Assembly: GCA_002842925.1 (NCBI GenBank)
Contig: PHEL01000018.1
Location: 1-52,697 of the forward strand
Direction: 5' to 3'
Source: Alphaproteobacteria bacterium HGW-Alphaproteobacteria-14
Lineage (GTDB): Bacteria; Pseudomonadota; Alphaproteobacteria; Sphingomonadales; Sphingomonadaceae
Length of the DNA stretch: 52,697 bases
Shown here one piece after another: positions 8,664-19,770 of the stretch. The position numbers and the translations under genes were made by a program. The notes below the pieces were generated by a model. It searched no databases. It was not told the DNA's origin and saw only the letters and a list, made by a program, of their open reading frames with translations. The stretch's first letter is position 1; each line of letters starts with the position of its first letter.

Positions 8664-9293
8664 TTGCCGCACGGACACACCCGCAGACCAACGTTGCTGT
8701 CGCGCATCGTGCGCCGGATCATTCTGGCGATCTGGCAACTTAGGGGTTGGAAGATCGACTCTCCGTTGCCCAAACACCTGAAAAAATACGTGATCGCGGG
8801 CGCGCCGCATACTTCCAACTGGGATTTCGTGTTCTTCACCGGGGCGACCCACGAAGAAGGTATCAAGCCCAATTTCATGGGCAAGCATACGTTGTTCACC
8901 GGCATCATGAAAAACTTCATGCTCGACATGGGCGGCGTCCCGATTGATCGCCGCAAAAGCACCAATGCCACCCAGCAGGTTGCCGCCGAATTCGCCGCGC
9001 GCGATGAACTGGCGCTGGTGATCGCGGCCGAAGGCACCCGCAAATCGGACGGCAAGTGGAAATCCGGTTTCTACCATATTGCCCGCGCGGCCAATGTCCC
9101 GATCGTCCCCGCCTTTGCCGATAATGCCAACATGATCGTGAGTTTTGGTCCGCCAATGCTGCCGACCGGCAATTATGGCGAGGACTTGCTGAAAATCGCC
9201 GAATGGTTCCGCGCAAAGCTGCCCGATTACGAGCGCTTCAAAGTGCTCGAACAACAGGCGCGCGATATTATCGCGGGCAAGAACGATGTCTGA
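8664..9293 (+). CDS. 1-acyl-sn-glycerol-3-phosphate acyltransferase-like (PlsC family) protein
   Basis: A 209-aa PlsC-family acyltransferase. The catalytic H(X)4D block is HTSNWD (about residues 49-54) and the phosphate-binding EGTR block is in AAEGTRKSDGKW; GGVPIDRRKS and VPIVPAF supply the other two family blocks. Such enzymes transfer acyl chains to lysophosphatidate or related lipids at the inner membrane. This is the compact subfamily with little N-terminal membrane sequence, so the exact acceptor lipid is uncertain. The start is a TTG eight bases after a strong gggggaggga site, which may be masked by a hairpin. The next gene, a TetR regulator, is 122 bp away on the same strand. Confidence 0.85.
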   Translation: MPHGHTRRPTLLSRIVRRIILAIWQLRGWKIDSPLPKHLKKYVIAGAPHTSNWDFVFFTGATHEEGIKPNFMGKHTLFTGIMKNFMLDMGGVPIDRRKSTNATQQVAAEFAARDELALVIAAEGTRKSDGKWKSGFYHIARAANVPIVPAFADNANMIVSFGPPMLPTGNYGEDLLKIAEWFRAKLPDYERFKVLEQQARDIIAGKNDV

Positions 9294-9415
9294 ACTGCCG
9301 GAAACCGCTCAAATCGACCAACCGCACTGTTTCGCCGCACAAATGGCACGTCGCACCCTTTAAGCCTGCGCCCGCTTGGCCTATGTTGCATCCCAGCAAG
9401 GAGGCGCGCTGAACC

Positions 9416-10057
9416 ATGGCTCTCAACCCCACCCTACGCGACCAAGAGCGTGAGCGGATTGCGCGCCATGTGCTCGATCTGGTGAAAGAGCGCGGATCAG
9501 AGATTCCGTGGACCATCGCTATGGCCGAAAGCGGGCTGACCCGCGCGCGGTTCGAAGCCCTGTTCGCCGATTATGACGATCTGTTCGATGCGATCGCGCA
9601 GACCTGGCTCGCCCCGCATATGGCGGTGATGGAGGAGGTGCTGGCAAGCAATCTCCCGCCGCCGCGCAAGATGTTCGAATTCTTCCGCAGCCGCTTCATC
9701 ATCTCGCAAAGCCGGTTCCGCGAAGACCCGGAGCATTTCACTATTCTGTGCGAAATGGGCGCTGCCAATTTCGAGCGGGTGCGTTCCTACGTTGATCTCG
9801 CCGATCACTATACCTGCGAGTTGATCGCCGAAGCGCAGGCCGAAGGGTTCTTTGCGGGGCTGGAGATTGATGAGGCGCTGTCGCTGATCAATCAGATGAT
9901 GTCCAACTACACCCTGCCCGATGCGCTGATCTATCTTGGCGACAAGCTGACCGAGCAAAAGCTGGCGCGGATCGTCGATACGATGTTCATTGGTCTATCG
10001 GGTGAGGCCGGGGCGGATGCTTCGGGGGTCAACACGCTGAAAGTAGCGTCGTTCTGA
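9416..10057 (+). CDS. TetR-family transcriptional regulator
   Basis: A 213-aa protein with the TetR layout: an N-terminal helix-turn-helix (about residues 10-58, ERERIARHVLDLVKERG through TRARFEALFADYDDLFDAI) and a larger all-helical C-terminal part for ligand binding and dimerisation. The recognition helix departs from the common TetR pattern, so the DNA target cannot be guessed. An AAGGAGG lies about 9-15 bases before the ATG. It could control itself or the upstream acyltransferase, but no clear operator is visible in the 122-bp upstream gap. A long nested inverted repeat follows its stop. Confidence 0.82.
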   Translation: MALNPTLRDQERERIARHVLDLVKERGSEIPWTIAMAESGLTRARFEALFADYDDLFDAIAQTWLAPHMAVMEEVLASNLPPPRKMFEFFRSRFIISQSRFREDPEHFTILCEMGAANFERVRSYVDLADHYTCELIAEAQAEGFFAGLEIDEALSLINQMMSNYTLPDALIYLGDKLTEQKLARIVDTMFIGLSGEAGADASGVNTLKVASF

Positions 10058-10066
10058 AAATGCCTC

Positions 10067-10198
10067 ATGCCAGCGCGCTGAGATGCTTGCGCATATTACC
10101 AAAGTTCGATGAGCCCCGCCTCATCGCGCTTTGGTCAGGCCCGTGCGGCGCAGACGCATTCCAGCGCGTGATGCGTCAGCATCTTAGCGCGCTGGCAT
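10067..10198. repeat. Nested long inverted repeat between convergent genes
   Basis: An outer stem pairs 10067-10094 with 10171-10198 (28 nt, about four mismatches: left atgccagcgcgctgagatgc against the complement of its right arm). Inside, ACCAAAGttCGATGAG (10098-10113) pairs with CTCATCGcgCTTTGGT (10120-10135) over a 6-nt loop. A third option pairs GACGCAT (10153-10159) with ATGCGTC (10171-10177), competing with the outer stem. There is no U-tract, so it is not a classical terminator, though it sits between convergent 3' ends where termination is needed. A REP/MITE-like palindrome or structured RNA are alternatives. Confidence 0.75.
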
Positions 10199-10216
10199 AA
10201 CGCGCCGGGTATCGCG

Positions 10217-10993
10217 CTAATCCCGGCGGAATTGCAGCACATTGGCGGGCAGTTTGCGCGGCGGTGGGCGCAGACGCTGTTCGGCGAGCGCATATTTGAG
10301 CGCCGCGCCCACCATCAGCGCCGATATCAGCAGGATCGCCGCCGCCCAGAACCAGTGAGGCAGGCCCATTTCCGCGGCGATTTGCCCGGTGTCTGACAGT
10401 ATCGATTGCCCCTCGATCACTGCCCGTTCGGTGAACAGGTAATGGAAATCGCGCAGCATGCTCATCGCGCCCAGCACACCGAGGAATTGCAAGGTAAAGC
10501 GCACGAACCCGGACGATGCGCGCCATGCAACCAGCACCAACACCCCCGCCACCAGCGGCAGCATCGTATAGCCGACTGGCGACCGCACCCAGATCGCTAC
10601 GCTCGTCACAATCGCCGTCGCCGATAGCCACAGCACGGGTCGCCACAGCCGTGGATGCGCGCTGGCGATTATCAGCAGGGCACCGACCGCGCTCGGTGCC
10701 AATGGCCCGCCTGCCGCAATCGCGGCGAGCGTGAAGCGCGAGGCATCAGCCGCGACCTGGCTCTGCGCGACGCCCGAACCACTGGCAAAGATCATCAATT
10801 GCTGAAATTGCTGCCCCAGTGCCAGCGCGGTCAGCCCGTGACCCATTTCGTGAAACCAGGTGGTCAGGATGGCGAAGGGATAAATCAGATAGGTGCCAAA
10901 TGGCAGCGCAGGCAGCATCACCACGACCAGCCCGGCCAGCACCAGCCGACCGACCGCTTCGCCCTGACTGCCGGGGGTAACAAGCGATCGCAT
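10217..10993 (-). CDS. M50-family (M50B-like) membrane metallopeptidase
   Basis: A 258-aa multi-pass membrane protein with the zinc-protease motif HEMGH inside its second hydrophobic segment (about residues 46-50, TTWFHEMGHGLTALALG), as in M50 site-2-type proteases. Roughly seven further hydrophobic stretches follow and there is a basic cytoplasmic tail. The match is to the M50B-like group rather than to RseP, because no PDZ domain is present. The substrate is unknown. It starts 5 bp after the AI-2E-family transporter gene and probably shares a transcript with it and gyrB. Confidence 0.82.
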   Translation of the reverse strand: MRSLVTPGSQGEAVGRLVLAGLVVVMLPALPFGTYLIYPFAILTTWFHEMGHGLTALALGQQFQQLMIFASGSGVAQSQVAADASRFTLAAIAAGGPLAPSAVGALLIIASAHPRLWRPVLWLSATAIVTSVAIWVRSPVGYTMLPLVAGVLVLVAWRASSGFVRFTLQFLGVLGAMSMLRDFHYLFTERAVIEGQSILSDTGQIAAEMGLPHWFWAAAILLISALMVGAALKYALAEQRLRPPPRKLPANVLQFRRD

Positions 10994-10998
10994 TCGCC

Positions 10999-12171
10999 TC
11001 AGCCAGCCTCGGTGGGGGCGGGCCCTGCGCCCCTGTCTCCTGCGTCCCTGTCCTCGGTAGCCGGGACCCGACCGGTCGCATCGACCGCGATCCGCAGCGC
11101 CTCCTCGTCCTCGTCACGCTGTTCGCGCAGGATCGACCAACTGGCCAGAAACAGCCCGGCCACCAGCGGGCCGAGGACAATTCCTGAAAACCCGGCCATG
11201 CTGATCCCGCCCAATGTGGTGATGAGGATGATCCAGTCAGGAATGCCGGTATCGCGCCCGACCAGTATCGGACGCAGCACATTATCGGCCGAGGAGATGA
11301 TGAAGAACCCGGTCAGCAGCACGAACAGGCCCTGCCAGTAATCACCGATCAACAGCAGATACAGTCCTGCCGGCAACCATACCGCGCCCGATCCGATCAC
11401 CGGAACCAGCGCGAAAATCGCCATGATCACCCCGAACAACAGCGCCGATGGCACACCCGCAATCATCAGCGTGATCGTGCCCAGCGCGCCCTGAACCAGC
11501 GCCACCACGCCGGTGCCCTTGATCGTCGCACGCACGATCCCGAGGAATCGTTCAGCCAGACGTTCGGCAATGCTGCGCTCAACCGGGATCGCCCGCAGCA
11601 CCGTGCGTCCGATCCGTTCGCCATCGCGCAACAGGAAATACATTACATAAAGCGCAACGCCGAACGACAGCAGGAATCCGAGCGCGCCACTGCCGATTGA
11701 AACCGCCTGACTGGCAATCATCCCGGCGCTTTCGCTGAGCAATTCCTGTATCCGCGTCTGGACATTCGCCATGTCGGCCCAGCCGCTGCGGTCAATTGCT
11801 TCTTGCGCGGTTGACGGCAGCACACCGTATACAGAATTGAATAGCGCAGCCAGATCTACCGGCTGTTGCTGCAAGGCAGCGACCAGCCTGATTGCTTGCT
11901 GCGCCACCAGCGCGGCGATCCACAGTGCGGGAACCATCACGACGAAGAAGATCACCAGCAGCGATACCCCCGCCGCCGGATTGCGCCGCCCTCCCATTCG
12001 CCGCAGGATATTGCGATACAGCGGCTGGAACATGATCGCTGCCAGGCCCGCCCACAATAGCGGCTGGGCAAACGGCAAGATGATGACCGCCATCAACAGG
12101 CTGACCACCGCAAGGATTATCAGGAAACTTGCGTGCTGCAATTCCTCGGTGCGGTGCGGCTGTTGATTCAT
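10999..12171 (-). CDS. AI-2E/PerM-family transporter
   Basis: A 390-aa membrane protein of the AI-2E/PerM family, with N-terminal helix pairs, a soluble amphipathic middle (about residues 95-150) and the conserved C-terminal half (IMAIFALVPVIGSGAVWLPAG, then LRPILVGRDTGIPDWIILITTLGG). Members have been linked to autoinducer-2 export and to sodium-proton exchange; which applies here cannot be told. The C-terminal tail is acidic then Pro/Ala-rich and cytoplasmic. It lies 27 bp after gyrB and 5 bp before the M50-like protease on the same strand, suggesting one transcription unit. Confidence 0.88.
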   Translation of the reverse strand: MNQQPHRTEELQHASFLIILAVVSLLMAVIILPFAQPLLWAGLAAIMFQPLYRNILRRMGGRRNPAAGVSLLVIFFVVMVPALWIAALVAQQAIRLVAALQQQPVDLAALFNSVYGVLPSTAQEAIDRSGWADMANVQTRIQELLSESAGMIASQAVSIGSGALGFLLSFGVALYVMYFLLRDGERIGRTVLRAIPVERSIAERLAERFLGIVRATIKGTGVVALVQGALGTITLMIAGVPSALLFGVIMAIFALVPVIGSGAVWLPAGLYLLLIGDYWQGLFVLLTGFFIISSADNVLRPILVGRDTGIPDWIILITTLGGISMAGFSGIVLGPLVAGLFLASWSILREQRDEDEEALRIAVDATGRVPATEDRDAGDRGAGPAPTEAG

Positions 12172-12198
12172 GGCCTTCGGTTCGTTCCCTGCAAGTGC

Positions 12199-14823
<2,625 letters not shown>

Positions 14824-14877
14824 TCATCCACAGGCGAATTCGTTATGACAGCTTCGAAGTCATCAGGGAGTGCTGAC

Positions 14878-16305
14878 ATGAAGAAGCCGATTACCGCCCT
14901 TGCGACTGCCGCTCTGGTCGCTGCGCCGCTGGCAGCACAGACGCCAACCGGCACCATGGGCGAGTTGCGCCCCGACCAGCAGCAGTTTTTTGCTCTCTAC
15001 AAGGAGCTGGTCGAAACCGACACCACGGTGTCCAGCGGCAGTTGCACCCAGGCTTCGGCGCAGATCGCCACCCGGCTCAAGGCAGCCGGCTTTTCTGATG
15101 ACCAGATCACCCAGTTCTCGGTTCCCGAGCACCCTAAGGATGGTGGGCTGGTAGCGGTGCTGCCGGGTTCGTCAAAGTCGCTCAAGCCGATGCTGCTGCT
15201 TGCCCACATCGACGTGGTTGAAGCCAAGCGCGAGGATTGGGTGCGCGAACCGTTCAAGCTGATCGAGGAAGGTGGCTATTATTACGCGCGCGGGATCGCC
15301 GACGACAAGTTCATGGCCGCAACCTGGGCCGACACGATGATCCGGCTGAGGGAGACCAACGCCAAGCCCAAGCGCACGATCAAATTGGCGCTGACCTGCG
15401 GCGAGGAGACCGACACCGCATTCAACGGGGCGCAGTACCTGTCCACCAAAAAGCGCGACCTGATCGACGCCGCGTTCGCACTCAATGAAGGCGGCGGCGG
15501 GCGCACCGATGGCAAGGGTCATCTGCTGGTCCAGACAGTGCAGGTTGGCGAAAAGGTCTATCAGGACTACAAGCTGGTGGTGACCAATCCGGGCGGGCAC
15601 AGCTCACAACCGGTGCCCGACAACGCGATCTACCGACTGGCGGCGGCGCTCGAAAAGATCGGCGCGCACGAATTTCCGGCAGCGCTCAACGACACCACCC
15701 GCGCCTTCTTCGCCAAGGCAGGCGCTTTGCGGCCCGATGCACTGGGCAAGGCGATGGTCGCGCTGACCGAGAACCTCGACAACCCTGAGGCGATGGCGCT
15801 GGTCAACCAGGACAAAGCGATGCATTCGATGCTGCGCACGACCTGCGTAGCGACGATGATCGAAGGCGGACATGCGGTCAATGCGCTGCCGCAGCGGGTC
15901 GAAGCTAACGTCAACTGCCGTATTTTCCCCGGCCATAGCCCCGCCGAAATCAAGGATCAGCTGGCCGCTGTGATCGATGACAGTGCGGTCGCGATTTCGT
16001 TCGCGCGGGCTGACAAGCCGATCGCCACGTCCCCGCCGCTCGATCCCGCAATCATCGGTCCGATGGACGCGCTGGCGGCGAAGTATTTTCCCGGCGTGCC
16101 GGTGATCCCGGCCATGTCGACCGGAGCGACCGATGCAGTTTACATCGGCGGCGCCGGGATCCCCACCTACGGCGTTCCCGGCGCATGGGGCGATCCTGAC
16201 GGCAATGGCGCTCATGGCCTCAACGAACGGCTAGAGGTCAAGGCGGTCTATACCGGACGCGATTACCTGTTCGACTTGGTCAAGGCGTTGGCGAATCCGA
16301 AATAA
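14878..16305 (+). CDS. Exported M20-family metallopeptidase/carboxypeptidase
   Basis: A 475-aa protein with a Sec signal peptide (MKKPITALATAALVAAPLAAQ) and an M20 dizinc peptidase body. Metal and catalytic residues are seen in LAHIDVVEAKRED, ARGIADDKFMA, TCGEETDTAFNG (Glu-Glu), PGGHSSQPV (dimerisation domain) and a C-terminal AHGLNERL histidine. It probably trims peptides or N-acylated amino acids in the periplasm. The ATG at 14878 has an agggag site 8 bases upstream and gives a clean signal peptide. The ORF track's start at 14362 only reflects open antisense sequence of gyrB. It is divergent from gyrB and converges on the PIG-L gene with a 9-bp gap. Confidence 0.9.
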   Translation: MKKPITALATAALVAAPLAAQTPTGTMGELRPDQQQFFALYKELVETDTTVSSGSCTQASAQIATRLKAAGFSDDQITQFSVPEHPKDGGLVAVLPGSSKSLKPMLLLAHIDVVEAKREDWVREPFKLIEEGGYYYARGIADDKFMAATWADTMIRLRETNAKPKRTIKLALTCGEETDTAFNGAQYLSTKKRDLIDAAFALNEGGGGRTDGKGHLLVQTVQVGEKVYQDYKLVVTNPGGHSSQPVPDNAIYRLAAALEKIGAHEFPAALNDTTRAFFAKAGALRPDALGKAMVALTENLDNPEAMALVNQDKAMHSMLRTTCVATMIEGGHAVNALPQRVEANVNCRIFPGHSPAEIKDQLAAVIDDSAVAISFARADKPIATSPPLDPAIIGPMDALAAKYFPGVPVIPAMSTGATDAVYIGGAGIPTYGVPGAWGDPDGNGAHGLNERLEVKAVYTGRDYLFDLVKALANPK

Positions 16306-16314
16306 ACGGGCGGT

Positions 16315-17112
16315 TCACTCCGCCAGCTTGGCGGGCGGCCAGTTGAACGGTCGCCCAAATGCTTCGCGAAAATGCACCTTTCCCTGCCAGATTGTCGCGT
16401 CGAACAGCGGCATCATCCCGGCGCGGGCGGCGGCATCAAACTGGGTTTCGTGGCACTGCGCAGCGGCGCTCGCGGCGGTGAGATCGGCGGGATTGTAGGC
16501 GATGCTTTCGGTCAGCAGTGCGGGGTCGGTGGTGGCCCATCGCGCCATTTCGGGCACCGGCGGCAGGCGTCCGGCGGGGATGCCGACATAGAGCAGTTTG
16601 GGGCGGGTCGCGGCGGGCATGGCCTGCACGACCTGCGTGGCAAGCGCGCTCACCATGCGGTGATCGGCGTGGCCATAACCGCCATCCGGCCCCCACGTGA
16701 GGATCAGGTCGGACAGCGCAAATTGTTCCTGATAAGACTCCGCCAGCGCCCGCGCTGCGCTGCCTTCGTGATGCGCGCCGATGCCCAACGAGCCATCACC
16801 ATGCTCAGCGCCGAGCAGGGTCGAGATGCCCAGCGCCTCAACCGCGCACCACGCCTCTGCAATGCGCCGTTCGGCCAGTTCGGCACCGGGCACGAGGCCG
16901 GAAACGCCCGGCCCTGCATCGCCTGGGGTGGCATAGTGGATGGCTACGTCCGCCCCTTGCCGCGCCAGTGCGGCAATCGCCGGGGCCATGAACAGCTCGT
17001 CATCCGGGTGAGCCACCACCACCAGCACCTTTTGCGGCCCAGCCTCGCCTTGCGCGCTCGCCGGAACCAGCGCGAGTGCGGTCAGCGCGGTTATGCCTGT
17101 TCTGCTGATCAT
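16315..17112 (-). CDS. Exported PIG-L family deacetylase
   Basis: A 265-aa LmbE/PIG-L hydrolase. The zinc motif AHPDDELF (about residues 34-41) and the second motif GYGHADHRMV are intact, so it should remove acetyl or acyl groups from an amino-sugar-type substrate. The N-terminus (MISRTGITALTALALVPASAQG) looks like a cleavable signal peptide, placing it in the periplasm rather than the cytosol where mycothiol and bacillithiol deacetylases work. The substrate is unknown; periplasmic glycan or an exported glycoside are possibilities. It converges on the M20 peptidase gene and diverges from the acyl-CoA ligase gene with 75 bp between. Confidence 0.87.
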   Translation of the reverse strand: MISRTGITALTALALVPASAQGEAGPQKVLVVVAHPDDELFMAPAIAALARQGADVAIHYATPGDAGPGVSGLVPGAELAERRIAEAWCAVEALGISTLLGAEHGDGSLGIGAHHEGSAARALAESYQEQFALSDLILTWGPDGGYGHADHRMVSALATQVVQAMPAATRPKLLYVGIPAGRLPPVPEMARWATTDPALLTESIAYNPADLTAASAAAQCHETQFDAAARAGMMPLFDATIWQGKVHFREAFGRPFNWPPAKLAE

Positions 17113-17187
17113 TGCCGTCTCCTCACCTGCTACCCTGCCACCTGAAACGACACATGCAAATACTTTGCGTGCCGAGCTGGCCCGGTT

Positions 17188-18756
17188 ATGCAGGAGCGCA
17201 TGAACACAGCAATGATGACCGCCTGCCTTGCCGAACCTTTTGGATCATTCCCTGATATCCTGATGGAATGGTCGCGGATCAAGGGCGATGACCTCGCGAT
17301 CGTTGATGAACGGCGCAAGATTTCATGGGCCGAGCTGGCCGGACTGGTTGAACGGTTGGCCGCGCGGCTCGTGGAAACAGGCCTCCAGCGCGGGCAATCG
17401 GTGGCGATCCTCGGCACATCCAGCGCCGAATATGCGCTGGTGTTTCTGGCGGCAGTGCGCGCGGGCGGGGTGGCCGCACCGCTGACCACAAGTGCCTCGC
17501 CCGAACAGCTTTCAGGCATGGCGCGGGATTCTGGCGCGGCCCACCTGTTCATCGATGCGACCAAGGCGGCGGAACTCGGCACCGATTTCATGGCCGATCT
17601 GATCCGCGTGCCTTTGGAAGCGATCGATCAGTGGATGGCGCCAGCGGGAACTCGCGCTCCCGCCTTCGCGCCCGACCCCAAAGACGCATTCAACATCATC
17701 TATTCCAGCGGCACCACCGGCATTCCCAAGGGGATCGTCCATTCGCACCAGATGCGCTGGCGGCAATTTGCGACGACCGCGCTGAGTTACCTCGCTTCGG
17801 GGCTGGAGGTGCGGTCGCTCGCTTCGACCCCGCTCTATTCCAACACTACGATGGTCGCATTTCTGCCGGTGCTGCTGGCGGGCGGCTGCGTGCGGGTGAT
17901 GGGCAAGTTCGATTGCGCGAAATGGCTCGCCCATGCGGCAGCCGACCGCGCAACCATCACCATGCTGGTGCCGGTGCAGTATCAACGGCTGATGGATTTT
18001 GCCGGGTTCGATGATTTCGACCTGTCGGCGTTGCAGCTCAAATATTGCACCTCCGCCCCCTTTCCGGCGGCATTGAAGCGCGAGGTGCTGCGGCGGATGC
18101 CGGGCGCGCTGATCGAGATTTATTCGATGACCGAAGGCGGTGTCGTCTGCCTGCTGCCGTGCCACGAATTCCCCGACAGGCTCCACACCGTTGGCCGCCC
18201 TGCGCCGGGGAGCGAGTTGAAGGTGCTCGATGACGAGGATCGCGAAGTGCCGCCGGGCACGCCGGGCAACCTGATCGGCCGTAGTCTGACCATGATGAGC
18301 GGCTACAAGAACCGCCCCGACAAGACCAAGGAAGCGCAGTGGATCGACCCTGCCACGGGCGAGGCGTGGATGCGGATGGGGGATATCGGGCGGGTGGATG
18401 CCGACGGGTTCGTCGAACTGGTGGGCCGCGCCAAGGACATGATCATCTCGGGCGGGTTCAATATCTACCCCAGCGATCTGGAGGCGGAATTGCTGAAGGA
18501 GGCGGGCGTGATCGAGGCTGCGGTGGTGGGCGTGCCGTCACGCAACTGGGGGGAAAGCCCGGTTGGCTTCGTGGTGCTGAACAATGGCGCGGGTGACTGC
18601 GCTGCGATAATGGCGGCGGTGAACGCGCGGCTGGGCAAAACCCAGCGGCTCGCCGCGCTCTACGCCATCGCCGAAATGCCGCGCAGCCATATCGGCAAAC
18701 TGCTCAAAAGCGACCTGCGCGAAGAAGCCGAGCGGCTGGTTGGAGATGCGTTTTGA
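17188..18756 (+). CDS. Class I adenylate-forming acyl-CoA ligase
   Basis: A 522-aa ANL-superfamily ligase that activates a carboxylic acid with ATP and transfers it to CoA. The motifs are the P-loop YSSGTTGIPKGIVHSH, the A5 block EIYSMTEGG, MRMGDIGRVDADGF, the hinge GRAKDMIISGGFNIYP, and the C-terminal catalytic lysine in RSHIGKLLKSDLRE. The acid substrate cannot be read off; a medium- or long-chain or aryl acid is plausible. Start candidates are ATGs at 17188, 17200 and 17211. An AGGAG at 17192-17196 sits awkwardly for all of them, so the exact N-terminus is uncertain. Confidence 0.9.
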   Translation: MQERMNTAMMTACLAEPFGSFPDILMEWSRIKGDDLAIVDERRKISWAELAGLVERLAARLVETGLQRGQSVAILGTSSAEYALVFLAAVRAGGVAAPLTTSASPEQLSGMARDSGAAHLFIDATKAAELGTDFMADLIRVPLEAIDQWMAPAGTRAPAFAPDPKDAFNIIYSSGTTGIPKGIVHSHQMRWRQFATTALSYLASGLEVRSLASTPLYSNTTMVAFLPVLLAGGCVRVMGKFDCAKWLAHAAADRATITMLVPVQYQRLMDFAGFDDFDLSALQLKYCTSAPFPAALKREVLRRMPGALIEIYSMTEGGVVCLLPCHEFPDRLHTVGRPAPGSELKVLDDEDREVPPGTPGNLIGRSLTMMSGYKNRPDKTKEAQWIDPATGEAWMRMGDIGRVDADGFVELVGRAKDMIISGGFNIYPSDLEAELLKEAGVIEAAVVGVPSRNWGESPVGFVVLNNGAGDCAAIMAAVNARLGKTQRLAALYAIAEMPRSHIGKLLKSDLREEAERLVGDAF

Positions 18757-18791
18757 GCGCCCGCAAGTGCAGCATATGTCGCTCGATTAGA

Positions 18792-18821
18792 CGTCAACCA
18801 TAAAATGCACGCGGGTTGACG
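18792..18821. repeat. Small inverted repeat upstream of the orphan lipoprotein gene
   Basis: CGTCAACC (18792-18799) and GGTTGACG (18814-18821) are perfect complements across a 14-nt loop, between the ligase stop and the lipoprotein start. It lacks a U-tract. The right arm contains TTGACG, a good match to a -35 box, but no convincing -10 follows at 17 bp. It could be an operator or a weak terminator. Confidence 0.35.
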
Positions 18822-18894
18822 GAGAGCCAATAATTTGCAGACTGTCGGTGGGGTTATCGAAGGGGATAAAGCTTTCCACAGATAGGAATTGTAA

Positions 18895-19770
18895 ATGAGG
18901 GCATATTCAATCCTGGCCGCTTCCTGCGCGGCACTTGCACTAAGTTCGTGCGGGCCATCGTTTGATGGGCCGCAACCTAAAGACATCGATCAGTTTCTGG
19001 AAATGGAACTGCCCGAAGGCATCGATGCACAGGACTTGGAAATTCAAGCAGTGCAAAATGTCGGTGATGAAATAGAGCCAATCTATCGTTCGCGTGTGAA
19101 GGTGAATCTCGTGCTGGAAGAAGACTTTGCGACAGTGGACGATTATGTCGGGGAACGCCCGGTTATCAAGATAACAAAGAAAAAGGGCACTGAAATTCCT
19201 GCAATAATATTCACACGAAGCGAACCACTCGGCAGCAATGACTGGAAGGTTGAGACAGAGAAATTGCAGTTCAAATCTTTTGAGGGAAATCCAGTAAGCA
19301 CATTTGAAAATCCTATCATCAAAGGATCAGCTGAAGAAAAAACCGCAATTGAAGCAGCCAAGAAACAAGCCGCTGAAGAAGAGCGCGAAGAGAAGGCTAA
19401 GGTCTCCGCCGCCCAAAAAGCTTTTGTCGGTAACTGGAAGGCCAGCCAGCCGTTAATGTCATACGGATCGGTTTATTCCAGCAATGGCGTGCAGGTCGGG
19501 ATCAGTTTTAACCTAGGCCCCAACACTGATGGATTTGGCAAGGGAACTGGTTTGGTTTATGACTTCAATAAACCATCGGTCGCGGCACGAAGTGACGTGA
19601 CTTATACGGTCAATGATGATGGTAGTCTTGCGACAGTAACTTTCCTGTCCCGCGCGCAACACGAGGCCGTGCCTTGGTATGTCTCTGAAGACACGAACTT
19701 CAATCTCACGTCCGACGGCAATGTCACAGTGGGCGGCTATGGCCGCTGGTCCATCAAGCTGTCGAAATAG
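18895..19770 (+). CDS. Orphan lipoprotein, AT-richer than neighbours
   Basis: An unrecognised 291-aa protein. The N-terminus has a lipoprotein signal with lipobox LSSC, giving a mature protein starting CGPSFDGP, so it is probably anchored to a membrane after Lgt processing. Residues of about 140-175 are a charged helix (AAKKQAAEEEREEKAKVSAA) linking an N-terminal acidic domain to a C-terminal beta-rich, aromatic domain (FVGNWKASQPLMSYG through GGYGRWSIKLSK), which ends like a lipocalin-type fold. The DNA is visibly less G+C-rich than flanking genes. A 14-bp stem follows its stop. Function is unknown. Confidence 0.8.
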   Translation: MRAYSILAASCAALALSSCGPSFDGPQPKDIDQFLEMELPEGIDAQDLEIQAVQNVGDEIEPIYRSRVKVNLVLEEDFATVDDYVGERPVIKITKKKGTEIPAIIFTRSEPLGSNDWKVETEKLQFKSFEGNPVSTFENPIIKGSAEEKTAIEAAKKQAAEEEREEKAKVSAAQKAFVGNWKASQPLMSYGSVYSSNGVQVGISFNLGPNTDGFGKGTGLVYDFNKPSVAARSDVTYTVNDDGSLATVTFLSRAQHEAVPWYVSEDTNFNLTSDGNVTVGGYGRWSIKLSK

